In this document: positions 22,641 to 33,851 of the stretch, in pieces | Layout of the letters: every line of letters begins with the position of its first letter | How positions within the stretch are numbered: the stretch's first letter is position 1 | Assembly (NCBI GenBank): GCA_002786065.1 | Contig: NHNY01000015.1 | Coordinates: 62,001-126,000, forward strand | Direction: 5' to 3' | From: Microcyclospora pomicola | Taxonomy: Eukaryota; Ascomycota; Dothideomycetes; Capnodiales | Length of the DNA: 64,000 bases | The notes under the pieces: generated by a model | What the model was told of the DNA's origin: nothing | Databases searched by the model: none | What the model saw: the letters and a program-made list of their open reading frames with translations, nothing else | Made by a program: the position numbers and the translations under genes

Positions 22641-23508
22641 CCTCCAGCGTCTTCGAACCTACATTGCGCCCTGGATGCTATTGCTTCGCCAATCGACGCG
22701 GTCGACGTCCTTGGCATCTAGCTCGGAGGAGGAGGTCGGCGCCCTCGCTGCTCGTCATGCTTGCCGTGTGCAATGTACCATGCGACGGCAGCATGGCCAG
22801 ACATGAAGATGTCGCTCCTCAGCTCGCATTCGAGGCATCGCAATCACAATGCCCAGGATGCAGCACGCCGTGTCAGGCAGTACAAGCCATCGTCTTGGCT
22901 GCGGGCACCTCGTGGCACTTACAATGACTTCCTGTGGTCGCGCAGCATCAGCCACTGTTCGAATTCACGACTGTGCCAAGTACACGCAACTTGATACTGC
23001 GTCCCAAGACTCTTGGAGATTCTTGGGCAGCGGGGATGGATCGAGAGAAGACGGGATGTAGTATGGTGAAGTGATGCGGTTCGAAGGTGTAAGGATGAAG
23101 TCCAGACGAGCAAGTCCACGTGCGTGGATGATTTGCCATTGGCCGTGATCACAAATACAACGTGCGACGCGTGAATTCACCCCACGCGAATGTCGTGAAG
23201 TGTACATCCATGTTATGAGCATGCATGACTTACACAGGCATAGGTTTACTTGGTGGGTTTTAAGAATCACTGGAGATGGAATGACAAAACTTCTTCATTA
23301 ATACCGGATATGCATTCGTCAGATCGTCAAGTCGTCACGCTACGTGTAAACGAATATGCCGCCACTCGAGCACCGATCGCTTCCTTTTGCGCCTCAGCCC
23401 AGTATGCTCATAGCGTAGAAGAATAATTAAAGAGCCTCCCAAAAGGTGAAAAAATGCGCGATCATTCTTCGTCGTTGATCTTTTTTGTGATGAATATCGA
23501 ACCACTCA
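22641..23508. other. Intergenic, no gene seen
   Basis: This lies between the alkaline phosphatase promoter and the 3' end of the Byr4-like gene. Several short frames occur but none has coding features. Confidence 0.55.
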
Positions 23509-26107
23509 TCACCACGCCTGCTCAGCAGTTTCCCCACTGGGGACAAGGTTTCTGATCGCCCATCGCCAGTCTCCGTCGTTGGACCTAGGCGCACCATCGG
23601 TGGGGAACCATTTTTCGCAACGCTTTCTCCAGATGGCCTCCTCGTCTCTCTGGACCTGAATGAAGCGCGGACCAAGATCAAATTCTTCAGGCAGCTCGGC
23701 GCCAACGGCCGGCCCACCAGGAAAAGCGTCGGCGGCAATGGAGAGAGGACTAGCAAGGCCCATCGCAGACCCACCAGCCAAAGGAACAGGAAGCCGACTC
23801 TCATTCTCTTTTAGATCTTCGATACCGGCAAACGCATCCTCCTCGTCCCCATCAGTGTTTGACGGACTCATCAATGGTCCAGAGGCATCACGGCCAGCCT
23901 TGAATTTGAGCCACTTCATCTGATGTGGGTCGAACACCATGCCACCGTTCACTTGCACCCCAGCGGTTCCACTCATCGGAGCTATGAGAGCTGGCCTCGG
24001 TGGAGACGATGACAGCTCAGGCTGATGACTCAGGTACGAGGAATGTTGGCGGGTATGGTTTGTTGGCGTTGGCGTATGTAGAGGTGGCGGTAGGTCAAAA
24101 TGATCCAAGGTGTTCTCGTTGCCCTCCCACCGAAGGGTGTTTGGGTTGTAGATCATCCCTTTTTCAGCTGGTAACACAACAAGGGTCAGCCAAACAGAAT
24201 GATTACGTTTCAGTTGGAATGGACTTACTTTTGGCCACTTGAGGGCCCATGCCTTTGATCAACGTCGGCTGGACCGTTCGCTTAAGCCTTTGCCTCTGCG
24301 CGCTTGGGCTTGTATGAGGACTACGTGCCGCGATTTGTGCCTTCCAATTAGTGCTCAAAGGCATCAAAGGACCTTGGCTTCTAGGCCGTGGATTATTTGT
24401 GGGCATCGTGCTGTTTGAGACGTTGCCAGTGCTGTTCGTGTTGTTCAGGCTAGTGTTGCTGAGGGTCTGTTCTCTAGCTCTCCTGCTCGCTGCAGTATCT
24501 CGCAAATAGCTTGGCGTGTAATTTGCTGCCTCGTATCCAAAAGTTTTTGTTGGGCTAGATGGTGTTCTTGGTGCAGGCGTTGCTGCCAACATCCGATCAG
24601 GAATACTCCGCCGGGAAGCGTCTTTGATATCGCTACGACTTTGTGTCTGCCGTAGTCCAGGCACTCGTGACTGGCCTTTCGCCACGGGCTGCTTCATGTA
24701 TTTGCTCTCTTTGATCGTCGAGGTTGGCAGGTCGTCGAAGATTTGAAGCTCGCTGCCATCACCAAAGTTACGTTTCCGAGCGGGCCTTGTGACGGTCCGT
24801 TTTGCAGCGGCTTCGCGTGCCAACGCAGCAGGGGCGAGGTCTGGTCTCGAGCGAGACCCTCGCGATGGAGTGTCGGGCACGTAGGTTGTGGAAAGACGTG
24901 AATGTGGGCGCAAGGGTGGTGATTGGGCACCTCGACGATTGTTTGGATCTGAATCGCGGCGAAGATGGTATGGCATGGCTCGCTGTGCTGCGGCATTTGA
25001 CGGCTGCGGACTAGATGCATCTGAAGCCTGGAAGTACAGGCTGGTCTTGTGAGATGGCACAGACGCAGTAGGCCGACCCAATGCTGGCATAGATCGCTTA
25101 GATCGAAGAAGCTGGGCGCTGGTGGTCATCGGCTGACGCCTCTCGCGAAGATTCTGAGACGCACCATTTTCGAAAACAGGCTCAAGACGTGAACTTGAAG
25201 GCTTGGACCCCGAGACCGGACGTGGTAGGTGTGATCGCGCGTGTAGTGGTTTATCTGACGCCTTTTCGTGAAAGCTGATTGTAGTCGCAGTGCGGTGTGC
25301 AGGCTGACTTTGCTTGATTGTGGTTTTGACCTTCAGATTCTTGTTGATGTTCCGCTTACGATTGTCCAGGAAATCGCCGTTGCCAATATCAAAGTCGTTC
25401 AAGAAGTCGTCGTTGTCATCTGACAGCAATTTCGATTTCTTGTGGTGGTTCATGGTCGAGGGCTGCTCGATCGCAGGACTGGCCTGTGACATGTCGGACA
25501 GCTCTGCATCTGCGGCGCGTCGCTTCTTCAATATAGCCTCGAAATCCATCGGGCCTTCGGGCAGCTCGAGATCCTTTAGATCGTCCTCTTCACTTTCAAC
25601 CATGACCGAGCCCATGCTTGGGCTCATTGCTGAAGCCGAGGAGCTTCGTGCACGAGCTCCACTTGTTGATCTCGCAAATCGAATGCCGAGACTTCCTTCC
25701 AGATCGTCAAAGTCATCCATCTCTTCAGTCTCCTCCTCTCGTTGTCGCGGCTTAAGCGTCAGACCACCACTATCAGGCATTTCCAGGTCGTTGTCCCAAT
25801 CATCTGCCACGCGTTGTCGCGACTTCTTCTTGCCCAATCTCTTGATTGTGCCGCCGAGCAGTGCACTCGAGGGTACGTTGTTAGGTAGAGGGATGCCGGC
25901 GCGCTTCGCCGATTGCATAGCCAGACTCGTGGAATGCTCGTCGTCTGGGGTAAGGACTACGTTCCAGTCGTCGTCACCTCCAACCGACTCGGATCGTACG
26001 CTCAAGCGGGATGAGATGCTGGTGTTCGCGCCGATGCTGGTGCCCACACTGGCCTGGAAATCTCCTTGGAAGTCATTGTCGTCCCAGTTCTCCACGGTCA
26101 TGGCCAT
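23509..26107 (-). CDS. Byr4/Bfa1-like spindle pole GAP subunit
   Basis: With its Cdc16/Bub2 partner this protein forms the GTPase-activating complex that restrains the Spg1/Tem1 GTPase, and so septation or mitotic exit, at spindle pole bodies. Exons are 24229-26107 and 23509-24167 (61-nt intron), giving 845 residues. The N-terminus MAMTVENWDDNDFQGDFQ is typical. Acidic blocks with DDWDNDLEMP and EEMDDFDDLEG follow near residues 90-140, then a long Ser/Arg-rich disordered middle. The C-terminal domain has KGMIYNPNTLRWEGNEN, GGMVFDPHQMKWLK and WRKRCEKWF. I chose the ATG at 26107; the frame is open further upstream, but no better ATG precedes the conserved start. Confidence 0.9.
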
Positions 26108-26744
26108 GGCTCCTCCTCCTCGTCGGCGCAGATCCCCTGCCAAGTCGGGGTCGTCAGTCGTCTCAGGGGTTCCCACCCTTAAGAGGCGTGAAAAGTTTCG
26201 CGTGCTACTATGCAGTGCCGGCAGAGCGTATATGCAGGAGTATAGCTCCAGCGGTGCAAATAATAATAGAGGCGGTCGGGAGGGTGGCAGGAAGACCACA
26301 CGTGTGAGCGGGAGCGGACCAGGCCGCGCCCTTGCGACCCGAGCTTGAATGATGAATCGGTCGAGTATCGTCAAGTATACATTCACATGTATAGCACATG
26401 CACCCTTCAGATTCTTGACTTTCTCGATATTTACATGAGTTCCGAGCGTTACAATCAATGCTGGTCCTGGTTCGTAAGATGATGTATGTGAAATTGTTCC
26501 TTGACAACCTGAACAATCCTTTCTGCGGAAGACCAAACACTATTGCAGCCTAGCAGGCAGGAGCCGCAAGGTAGGCTTCAGCGACGCACGAGCCTCGCGG
26601 CTGTGGACATGAGGCATAACGCACTACGCCTATATATGAGATATCTCCCTACGCAGAAACCTGCCGTGCTCAAGCAGTCAGGGGTGGACATCCCGGTTGT
26701 CTCCATCTGCGAGATCACATGTACTCGGACTGGCACCGAGCACG
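26108..26744. other. Divergent intergenic region (Byr4 / XRCC4)
   Basis: This holds both promoters. A long minus-strand open frame continues through part of it but has no family features and no suitable ATG. Confidence 0.55.
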
Positions 26745-27860
26745 ATGACATCTCCTACATCCCACATTCTGCGCATCAAGCAGTCAGCCACGAGTGGCGC
26801 AAATGTCTTGCTTCATGTCACTCAAACGAATTCCGGATCATTAGATCTGAAGCTGATCGCCACCGAGCAAGAACATCTGTATCATGGTTTCATCAAAGAG
26901 TCCATCCTCAAGTCACTCCAGGCAGAACGTTATATAGGAACGCTTGAGGAGTTCAAGAGCATACTGAGGACAGCATTGCTGCAAGAAGAACCCGACAAAC
27001 CACTTGACAATGTGGACGATATTGAGATCACAGCGGCGATAGATGATGATACGCTTACCGTCAATGTTCGGCGGAATACGGTTGGCATCAAAAGTCCCAT
27101 CTGCTCGATCATCTGCATCCAAGACGATGAGAGGGAAGCCATCAGTTTTCCCGAATGGGTGGACACAGCGCTTGCTGCATCAGAGAGTGCACATGCTAAA
27201 CACCGAGCATTGCTGGTTTCTGCATCTTCATTCGAAGAACAAATCTTGAAGTTGACGGCACAGCTGGACGATCTCGTTGCCGCTAAGAAAGCTCATGAAG
27301 AAGACATGCTGAAGAAATTTGCTATGTTGTTGAATGCCAAGAAGTTGAAGATCAGAGACCAACAACGATTGCTTAGCGATCTCAGCTCTGACCAAGGAAG
27401 AAATCATACAGCTGGCTATGATGGTGTGAGAAGACAACGTGCTGATGACTCGGAGACGAAACCAACGACTGGCCGTCGAGCTATGACCAAGACCTCGCGC
27501 GCTGGGAAGAGGAAAGCGACTGATGATGACGATGGTGACGAGATCATGGCCGATAGGGCTTCTAAGAGCGATACAGAAGACGACGATCCCGCCATCAGCA
27601 CGCGACAAAGCACACCCATACCGGAAGCTGATGAAGACAGCGCTGACGACGCATTCACAGCCGCCTACCCTCTTTCTCAGGCTGATCAGCATGGTACCCA
27701 ATCAGGGGATCGTCATGAGGGTGTGAGACATACGAAGAATTCTGGTGGCGGCGAGACAGCAGAAATTCCACCGCAAAGAGTATTACCGTTTGGCAAGGCA
27801 AAGGCATCAGCGAACACCATGAACGATGAATCTACAGATGACGATAGTGACGAGATATGA
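26745..27860 (+). CDS. XRCC4/Lif1-like DNA ligase IV partner
   Basis: This is a non-homologous end-joining factor that stabilises DNA ligase IV and acts in the nucleus. A single exon encodes 371 residues. The N-terminal head (residues 1 to about 140) begins HILRIKQSATSGANVLLHV and continues with the beta-rich head pattern. A coiled-coil stalk follows at about 165-225, with the conserved HEEDMLKKFAMLLNAKKLKI, the region that precedes the ligase-binding part. The tail is acidic and low complexity, with repeated Asp/Glu blocks and a lysine/arginine patch (TSRAGKRKATDDDDGDEI), probably a nuclear signal. The stop lies only 45 bp from that of convergent Atg15. Confidence 0.88.
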   Translation: MTSPTSHILRIKQSATSGANVLLHVTQTNSGSLDLKLIATEQEHLYHGFIKESILKSLQAERYIGTLEEFKSILRTALLQEEPDKPLDNVDDIEITAAIDDDTLTVNVRRNTVGIKSPICSIICIQDDEREAISFPEWVDTALAASESAHAKHRALLVSASSFEEQILKLTAQLDDLVAAKKAHEEDMLKKFAMLLNAKKLKIRDQQRLLSDLSSDQGRNHTAGYDGVRRQRADDSETKPTTGRRAMTKTSRAGKRKATDDDDGDEIMADRASKSDTEDDDPAISTRQSTPIPEADEDSADDAFTAAYPLSQADQHGTQSGDRHEGVRHTKNSGGGETAEIPPQRVLPFGKAKASANTMNDESTDDDSDEI

Positions 27861-27905
27861 TCAATGCAGTTGCAAGCCCAGGATTTATCAGCTTTCTGTT
27901 TCATT

Positions 27906-29671
27906 TCAGGCAACTAGCGGAGTGCTACTGGCACAATTCATAGACGAAGATGGGCTGACTCCTGTAATATCAGTCGGTCTTGCCGATGGAACTGCGGTCA
28001 TGATACCTTGGCTGATCCGTGAAGGTAATCGATCTGAAGTCGTCGTTGCTGAGGCTGTCGTATGACTATCCTTGCATCCGAACCATCCCGGGGTTTTGCA
28101 AGTAGACGTTTGGCCTGTCGATGTACTCGTCGAAGACATTTGAGAAGTCGATGTCTGGTCTAAGCAGCCCCACCATCCAGGAGTCCTGCAAGTTGCCGTT
28201 CTGGTTCTTGTATGACTCGTGACTCCAGTACTAGTAGTCGGCCTGTCGTCACTGCTGTTGCTGTTGAAGAATTTCCATTTCGAGCAATCAGAGCAGTCGA
28301 CATCCACTATACACTGGGGCACTTCCTCATACTTCTGCAACACATCTTTGATGACGCCAAGAATGCCGTGCGTGCGAGCGCTGACTCGCCAACCGAGATC
28401 ATTGACGGTGTCATACTGACAGATCTTCCCTGTATGGCAGAGGCCTTCAAAGGCATATCCTTTCCAGGTGCAGAACGCGAATGCCGAATTGCAAGTGCCC
28501 ATGAAGATCGGGTCGGCAGTGTGACCATAGTGGTAGATGCCTAAGTCGGAGGGCTGCTGATGTGACCCAATGCGATAGCCAGGCGGCGAGGGCAGATGAA
28601 GACGCGAGGCTGGCAATGCATCGGGATATGCTTCGAAGGTCATGACTGGCAGACCGTACGTCAGGCCGAGCAATGCACTAACCACTCCCCCGAGGGAGTG
28701 CCCAGTGACCCATATATTGGAGCCCGGATAACGCTCCGAGACTTGGTGATACAAGTCACGCGCGGCAGAGTAGTAGCGGTCCTTGCTTTGAAGGGAGTCG
28801 CATACGCAAGTCGAATTGCAAGTGAATGCGGAAGTCATACAGTTACACGCTTGTTGCCACATCCACTGTCCGCCTTGGCCGCAGCAGCATGAACCGAAGA
28901 TGTTGTCGTTGATCTTGTCAGGGTGGTCGGTGTCATTGCCACCGAAGAATGTCACCGAAGTCCCCTTGATTCCGATCACAATCGTCGAGTTCGTCTGGTC
29001 CGCATAGATGTGGCCTCTCAAGCCGTTGAGGTCCCATCCAAAGCTTTCGCTGTGGTTCCAACCGCCTGCGACATCCTGCCAATCCCCAGCGAAAGGTTCG
29101 GTCACGTAGGCGTTAGCGGCCATGCGTGCGAATGATAGCACTGTAGATTTGTCGCTGGTGTTCGGCCCGTATATTTGATCGAGTGACCAAGCATCATCAG
29201 GTAACATCATCGGACTGCCGTACCAGCGAGCGTGCGCAAGTACTTCATCGATCGACTGTCTACTGCGATCTACCATTCGTTGGATTCGCGTGGATGTGCT
29301 GCTGACCGGGTAGACAGACCGAGCCGATGTGATTGCACCATCATCGTCCAGCAGTGTCATTTGAGAACCTTCAGGAATGTCCACATAGCGAGCCAGTCCT
29401 GGGAAGTCGTAGGTGCCGTGGTGATAGATGTGCCGAAGCGTCTGCCATCAAGTCAGTCTTCCCGATCGTGGATTCAGCCCTGAGAACGACGACGACACAC
29501 AAACTCTAGCAGACTCTCTTGTGATGCCCGTGGTACATCTGCACGTAAGCCAGAGTAAGTAGACCAGCCTGACGAATCAATTGGTATCTGCAGCTCCGGA
29601 GATGAGTCGGTTGCCCATGCTACTGTGACGAGGCACAAGAGCACCAGCCGATCAATAATCCTAATACTCAT
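27906..29671 (-). CDS. ATG15: Autophagy-related lipase Atg15
   Basis: This is the vacuolar phospholipase that breaks down autophagic and multivesicular bodies; it travels through the ER and endosomes. Exons are 29501-29671 and 27906-29441 (59-nt intron), giving 568 residues. A signal-anchor helix (IIDRLVLLCLVTVAWA) starts the protein. TLRHIYHHGTYDFPG begins exon 2 and is diagnostic of Atg15. Many cysteines follow (GSCCCGQGG), then the lipase nucleophile motif VTGHSLGG near residue 315. A Ser/Thr-rich tail carries two copies of the TPGW(W/F)GC motif. The ATG at 29671 gives the membrane anchor directly; upstream codons lack another ATG. Confidence 0.94.
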
Positions 29672-30258
29672 CCTTGCAGTTCCTCCAGTAATGACTTGAG
29701 AAGAGCGCTTTCGCTCCGCATTGTGAATCGCACTGTAAGGTAAGGATGTTCCGCCGCTCAGCTGAGGCAACTATGATTGCGAACGCGACATCGAAGGATC
29801 GCGAGGTGGGGGCATGCAGAAGCTCAACATCGACTTCCTCCTCTTATATGGTCGGAATATGCCCTGTCTCAGCAAGTAGATAGATGTAAGCAGTCACATT
29901 CTCATCGCTGTCGCGAACATTGAATGTACCCATCACATATCTCGAGATGAATGAAGTCGAAAACGGGAAGTAAACATGACCTAGAATCTGATGAAATTGC
30001 GCCTGCTAAATGCTAAGGTACCGTCCATGTTCAAACGCCTTTGCTATGCTTTCGAACCGAGATATGACACCAATAAATGCTTTCCGCCACCACATCACCG
30101 ACCGCCTGATCATGTAACCCTTTCATGTGCTGTCGTTTCGATTGTCAAAAACCCGGTAGAGACTGTGCTGCGTCCTGGTGTCCAAGACTTGAAGAAGAGA
30201 AGAAACATGCACATAAGCTGAAAGATAAGTGGAAAGCCGCTGGGGCAGTTTGACCAAC
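29672..30258. other. Intergenic: Atg15 promoter
   Basis: On the minus strand a TATAAGAG sequence lies near 29844-29851, about 175 bp upstream of the Atg15 ATG. No gene was seen. Confidence 0.5.
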
Positions 30259-30831
30259 CTAGGTCGACACGGTGAAGGTAATGACCACATCGTCGGTGAA
30301 GTTGCACGTGCCGAGCGCGGACTCTGGCGGCTGGGTCTGGTCTGGGGGGTACACGTTGTTGACGTCGTAGTCGTCGTTGGGGCCGATGGAGAAGGAGATG
30401 CAGCGGCCGCCGTTGCCCGGGTCGACTGGGTCAACGGAGCGGGTGAAGCTGATCAATGGGTCATCGTTGGGCGACCCGGTGGCTGGTCCGTCCTGGAGGC
30501 AGTTGTTGCACGACATGTCGTAGCTGAGCGTGCCCGACTGGCTGACCCACTCCATTTGGAAGATGCTGTTGGTGTAGGTCGTTGGGTCGGTGCCAGGGGC
30601 GCCCATCTTGAGGCTGTACCCGTCGCCGTCTGGGCCAACGGGGAGGTTCTGGGCTGCGTCACCAGGGTTGAGTGTGCCGGGCCCGGCAACAACACCGCTT
30701 GGGTTGTCGGTTGTCGCTTGACCGACGACGATCCACGGGATGGCCTGGTTGGAGTCGTTCACGAAGTTGACGCTGGCAGCCGATGCCATGGCTGCCATAG
30801 CGGCGGAAAGAATGACAGTCTTGAGAGACAT
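30259..30831 (-). CDS. Small secreted protein, possibly thaumatin/BYS1-like fold
   Basis: A single exon encodes 190 residues. A clear signal peptide (MSLKTVILSAAMAAMASAA) precedes a mature domain with the start SVNFVNDSNQAIPWIV, many Gly/Pro/Asn residues and few charges. LSYDMSCNNC and a small set of cysteines (CNNC, RCISF, GTCNF) give two likely disulfides. The LSYD(M/L)S pattern and beta-rich composition recall fungal thaumatin-like and BYS1-type proteins, but similarity by eye is weak, so I call it unknown. A TATA box lies upstream. It may be a wall-associated or effector-like protein; function is not established. Confidence 0.8.
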   Translation of the reverse strand: MSLKTVILSAAMAAMASAASVNFVNDSNQAIPWIVVGQATTDNPSGVVAGPGTLNPGDAAQNLPVGPDGDGYSLKMGAPGTDPTTYTNSIFQMEWVSQSGTLSYDMSCNNCLQDGPATGSPNDDPLISFTRSVDPVDPGNGGRCISFSIGPNDDYDVNNVYPPDQTQPPESALGTCNFTDDVVITFTVST

Positions 30832-30954
30832 TGTGGTTATCGTAGAGATGCTGAAGTGAAATGAAAGACTAATGATTGAGATCGAAATGAATGTGAAATG
30901 AGTGTGGAGTTGTGCTTGCTGATGGAGATTCCAACTTCGTGGACATCGAGCCGA

Positions 30955-30962
30955 TACTTATA
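30955..30962 (-). promoter_or_regulatory. TATA box of the small secreted protein gene
   Basis: TATAAGTA on the minus strand lies about 125 bp upstream of the ATG at 30831. Confidence 0.45.
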
Positions 30963-32151
30963 CCATCGACCTACGGTTGCATGGTAGAGTCACCCATCAG
31001 CAATCCTACGTACTGCCTCTACTCAGGCCACGAGAGGATGCCATGGCCATTCTGTTAGCGGTGGTCGGCCGATCCCTTGCTCAGAGCGCCATGCTCCTGG
31101 AGATGTCCTCAGCTCGTCGTGTGGGCATGAGGTTACGGTAGTGTTCTTGGCGACCATCCTGGCTCCAGGTCCAGACCTCGAGCGAGCCTTACTACGAAAG
31201 AGAGCACCGCCGTGGGCGCAAAGTCTCGCTCAGCGGCAGCATTGAAGTTGGATCCTCAACGAACGCAGATGCTGTACGAAAGACCGCAAGAAGTCTTCCA
31301 TCCGCCTCGAAGGAACTGAGGACCACTCCGTCAATATCCGAGCTTGGCAGCCACTCGCGCTGCGGCACCAAGCATTGTCTGCGTCGAGCGGTCGTCGCAA
31401 TGACTGGTCTTCGTAGTCCTAGATGATTTCGATCCCATAGTGCCTGTTGTCTTACCACAGTAGTTTCCTGTGATGGATTCAAGGTGCGCGCAAGAATACG
31501 CTTCCGGGCTTGTGTTGGAAAGCTCGATCCCGCATCTCACAGACTTGCCATCTAGTGCTGAGAGTGATGGACGAGGGATCCCTAAACGTATATGGGTCAG
31601 CATGATACGAGCGCAGTACTCCATTTCTGCCAAAGTGCAATGTCACGTTACGTCTCTCGCTCTGAGAATTGTGGTACACTGAAGCAATTTGATTCTCATG
31701 ATGAATGGTGCGCGCGGAGCACTGCTGCTTCCACCACGGCTCAGGTAACCATGGCAGATGTTTGCCGAAGTGGCTTCCTTATCGAGTCTATCCAAAACAT
31801 GCTTTATTTCGGCAGTCTAGCTCGTGGTAATCTGAAGTCATCTAACATCAACGATGTTGTTAGATTCCCTACATGTCCGTGTAGTTAGAGGAATGGATCC
31901 TGACGACGGCCAAAAGCCGACCGTCAGCCTGCTCCCACAATCCCCTGGGATCGCGCCACACGAAGCGCCGGCACACCAACAGCACTTTGTCTCAAGAAAC
32001 GCCACGGCATTATAATTGGCACATACGAGTGTGAGCATCAGGAAGTTGTCCCGTAGTAACCTCATGGCAAGCAAATCATGATTCTAGGATATCTGAGGGT
32101 CTTGGCGATGTCGCTCCCGCAGACAAACACTCTCCGAGGTAGCATCGTCCG
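30963..32151. other. Intergenic, no confident gene
   Basis: Minus-strand frames around 31250-31630 can be joined by a possible GTAAGA...GCAG intron into a Cys-containing peptide of about 100 residues. It has no good start, family or signal peptide, so it is not called. The remainder shows no coding structure. Confidence 0.45.
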
Positions 32152-33851
32152 CTACGTTGTAGTGTCGGAAAAGCGATTTATACGCCTCCTCAATTTCGAA
32201 GTCGCATTCCGCCAGACATCTTCTCCCGGTGATATGAAAGTAAGCTCGATGGACTCAAGCGACCTGGCTCGCGTCTCTGGCATCCAGACCCACAGCACAG
32301 CCAGGGTGATGATCGTCAACCCGGCGAACAGAAAGTATGGACCTGAGGACGATCTGGTGAGAAAGATTGGCGTGATAAACGCGACAAGGAAATTGGTAAA
32401 CTGAATCGGACAAGCATTAGCATTCTCCGCAAGTCTTAAACCCGATGAACACAGCCGGACTTACGAAATTCAATGCTTGCGCCATGGCATTCGCTGTTGC
32501 TCTATTGCGAGCTGGCTGTATCTCACTGGCATAGGTCTTGCCTACGATACCCCAGGTTGATGCATAACTCAGAGCGAACGCGATGATGAGTACGATGACC
32601 GTCCAACGGCCGGCACCATGGTATCGGTGAACGCTGTGAGAAGCATACAGGCCGCCGACCACCAGCATGCAGAAAGCAAGCGTCAAGCCACCAGCTATGA
32701 CTACGGTGCGGCGTCCAAATTTGTCGACCGTCAGGAATGCTGGGATTGTGATCGCGAAGATCAAGATACCAGTGACACCAGAAGCAACAAACGATGCGGT
32801 GTCATTGGAGAGGCCGGCTTGAGCGAACAAAGTTGGAGCATACTGGTGAGCGCTGTCAGTCATGTCTATAAACTGGAGGTTTGGGTCACTTACAAACAGT
32901 ACCCCATCGATACCGCAGAGCTGTACCATGCCGAGGATGAACAGTGCCAGCAGCGTGCGGAGGCGGTACTCTTTACGAAACAAGTCCAGGATAGCATCCC
33001 TGCTAAACGGTTTGGGGGTCTCTGAACGGGTAACGGCCGGGCTCTGACCAACGCCGGTGACCTCAGCTGGAGAATCAATCATGATCTCGCTCTCAGCAAG
33101 ACCAAGCTTCTGCATATTCCGTTTAGCTGTGCGGACGTCCGCCTTGGTCAGTAGCCATCTGGGCGACTCAGGTAACAAACAGCACACCAAAGCAAGCAGG
33201 GCGCCGAATACAGCCTGGATGATGAAAGGTAAGCGCCACTGCATTTCGTCCGGCAGGCGAATTGTCCCGTAACAAGTGAAGTATCCAGCGCACACACCAG
33301 CCGTGACCAGTAGTTGTGGCAGAGCCACAAACATGCCACGCCGAGCCGTGGGCGCAATCTCACAGATGTACACGTTGAGGTTACCGAGATAGAGGCCCTC
33401 TCCGACACCAACAAGAGTTCTGCCTACGAGCAACATGGTCAGGTTGACGGACCCGGCTTCCAAAGCCGCGCCGACCGTGAAGAAGATCGCGCCAGCAAGC
33501 ACGATGGCCAGATGTCCGTGTCGATCCGCCAGCAGTCCGGCGACCAGCGATGGGAAAGTTCCAGCAAGAAGCAGAATCGAAACGGTCAACCCACGTATAG
33601 CTGGTGATAGGAAACCAATGCGAGTTTGGAAAGTAGGCATCTGGGTGATGGCCCCAATCGAACCTGTATCGAAGCTGTACCGTGATCATCTCAGCACTAT
33701 CTATCACTATACAAACCATCTTGACATACCCATTGAGAAAGCCGCCGATAGAGATGAAGAACGCTGCCAGAAAATATTGTTTTGGGTGCAGGATATGATG
33801 GGTAACGCTCAAGGTGCGCTGCCATATCTGCTTAGTGAAGGCCATCATCAT
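32152..33851 (-). CDS. MFS sugar transporter (second)
   Basis: This is a major facilitator of the sugar-porter family in the plasma membrane. Exons (minus) are 33730-33851, 32894-33674, 32465-32842 and 32152-32400, with introns of 55, 51 and 64 nt, giving 509 residues. Helix 1 carries GGFLNGFDTGSIGAI across the first intron. GLLADRHGHL, EIAPTARRGMF, LLPESPRWLLTKADV, KFGRRTVVI and WMPETRARSLESIEL follow in the expected order of the family. The start is the first of three tandem ATGs. The second half of helix 7 begins exon 3 (YAPTLFAQAG). It differs clearly from the transporter at 7-9 kb. Its substrate is unknown. Confidence 0.93.

Noticed and set aside
25314-26348. Long plus-strand open frame of 344 codons
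   Set aside because: It is antisense to the Byr4-like gene, has no start context or domain, and its Ser/Arg/Leu composition mirrors the coding strand opposite.
30229-30864. Plus-strand open frame of 211 codons
   Set aside because: It lies opposite the small secreted protein, which has a signal peptide and a TATA box. The plus frame is Val/Gly/Arg-rich without features.
31258-31633. Possible two-exon minus-strand peptide with cysteines
   Set aside because: It has a plausible intron, but no ATG in a good place, no signal peptide and no recognised family. It is probably chance.
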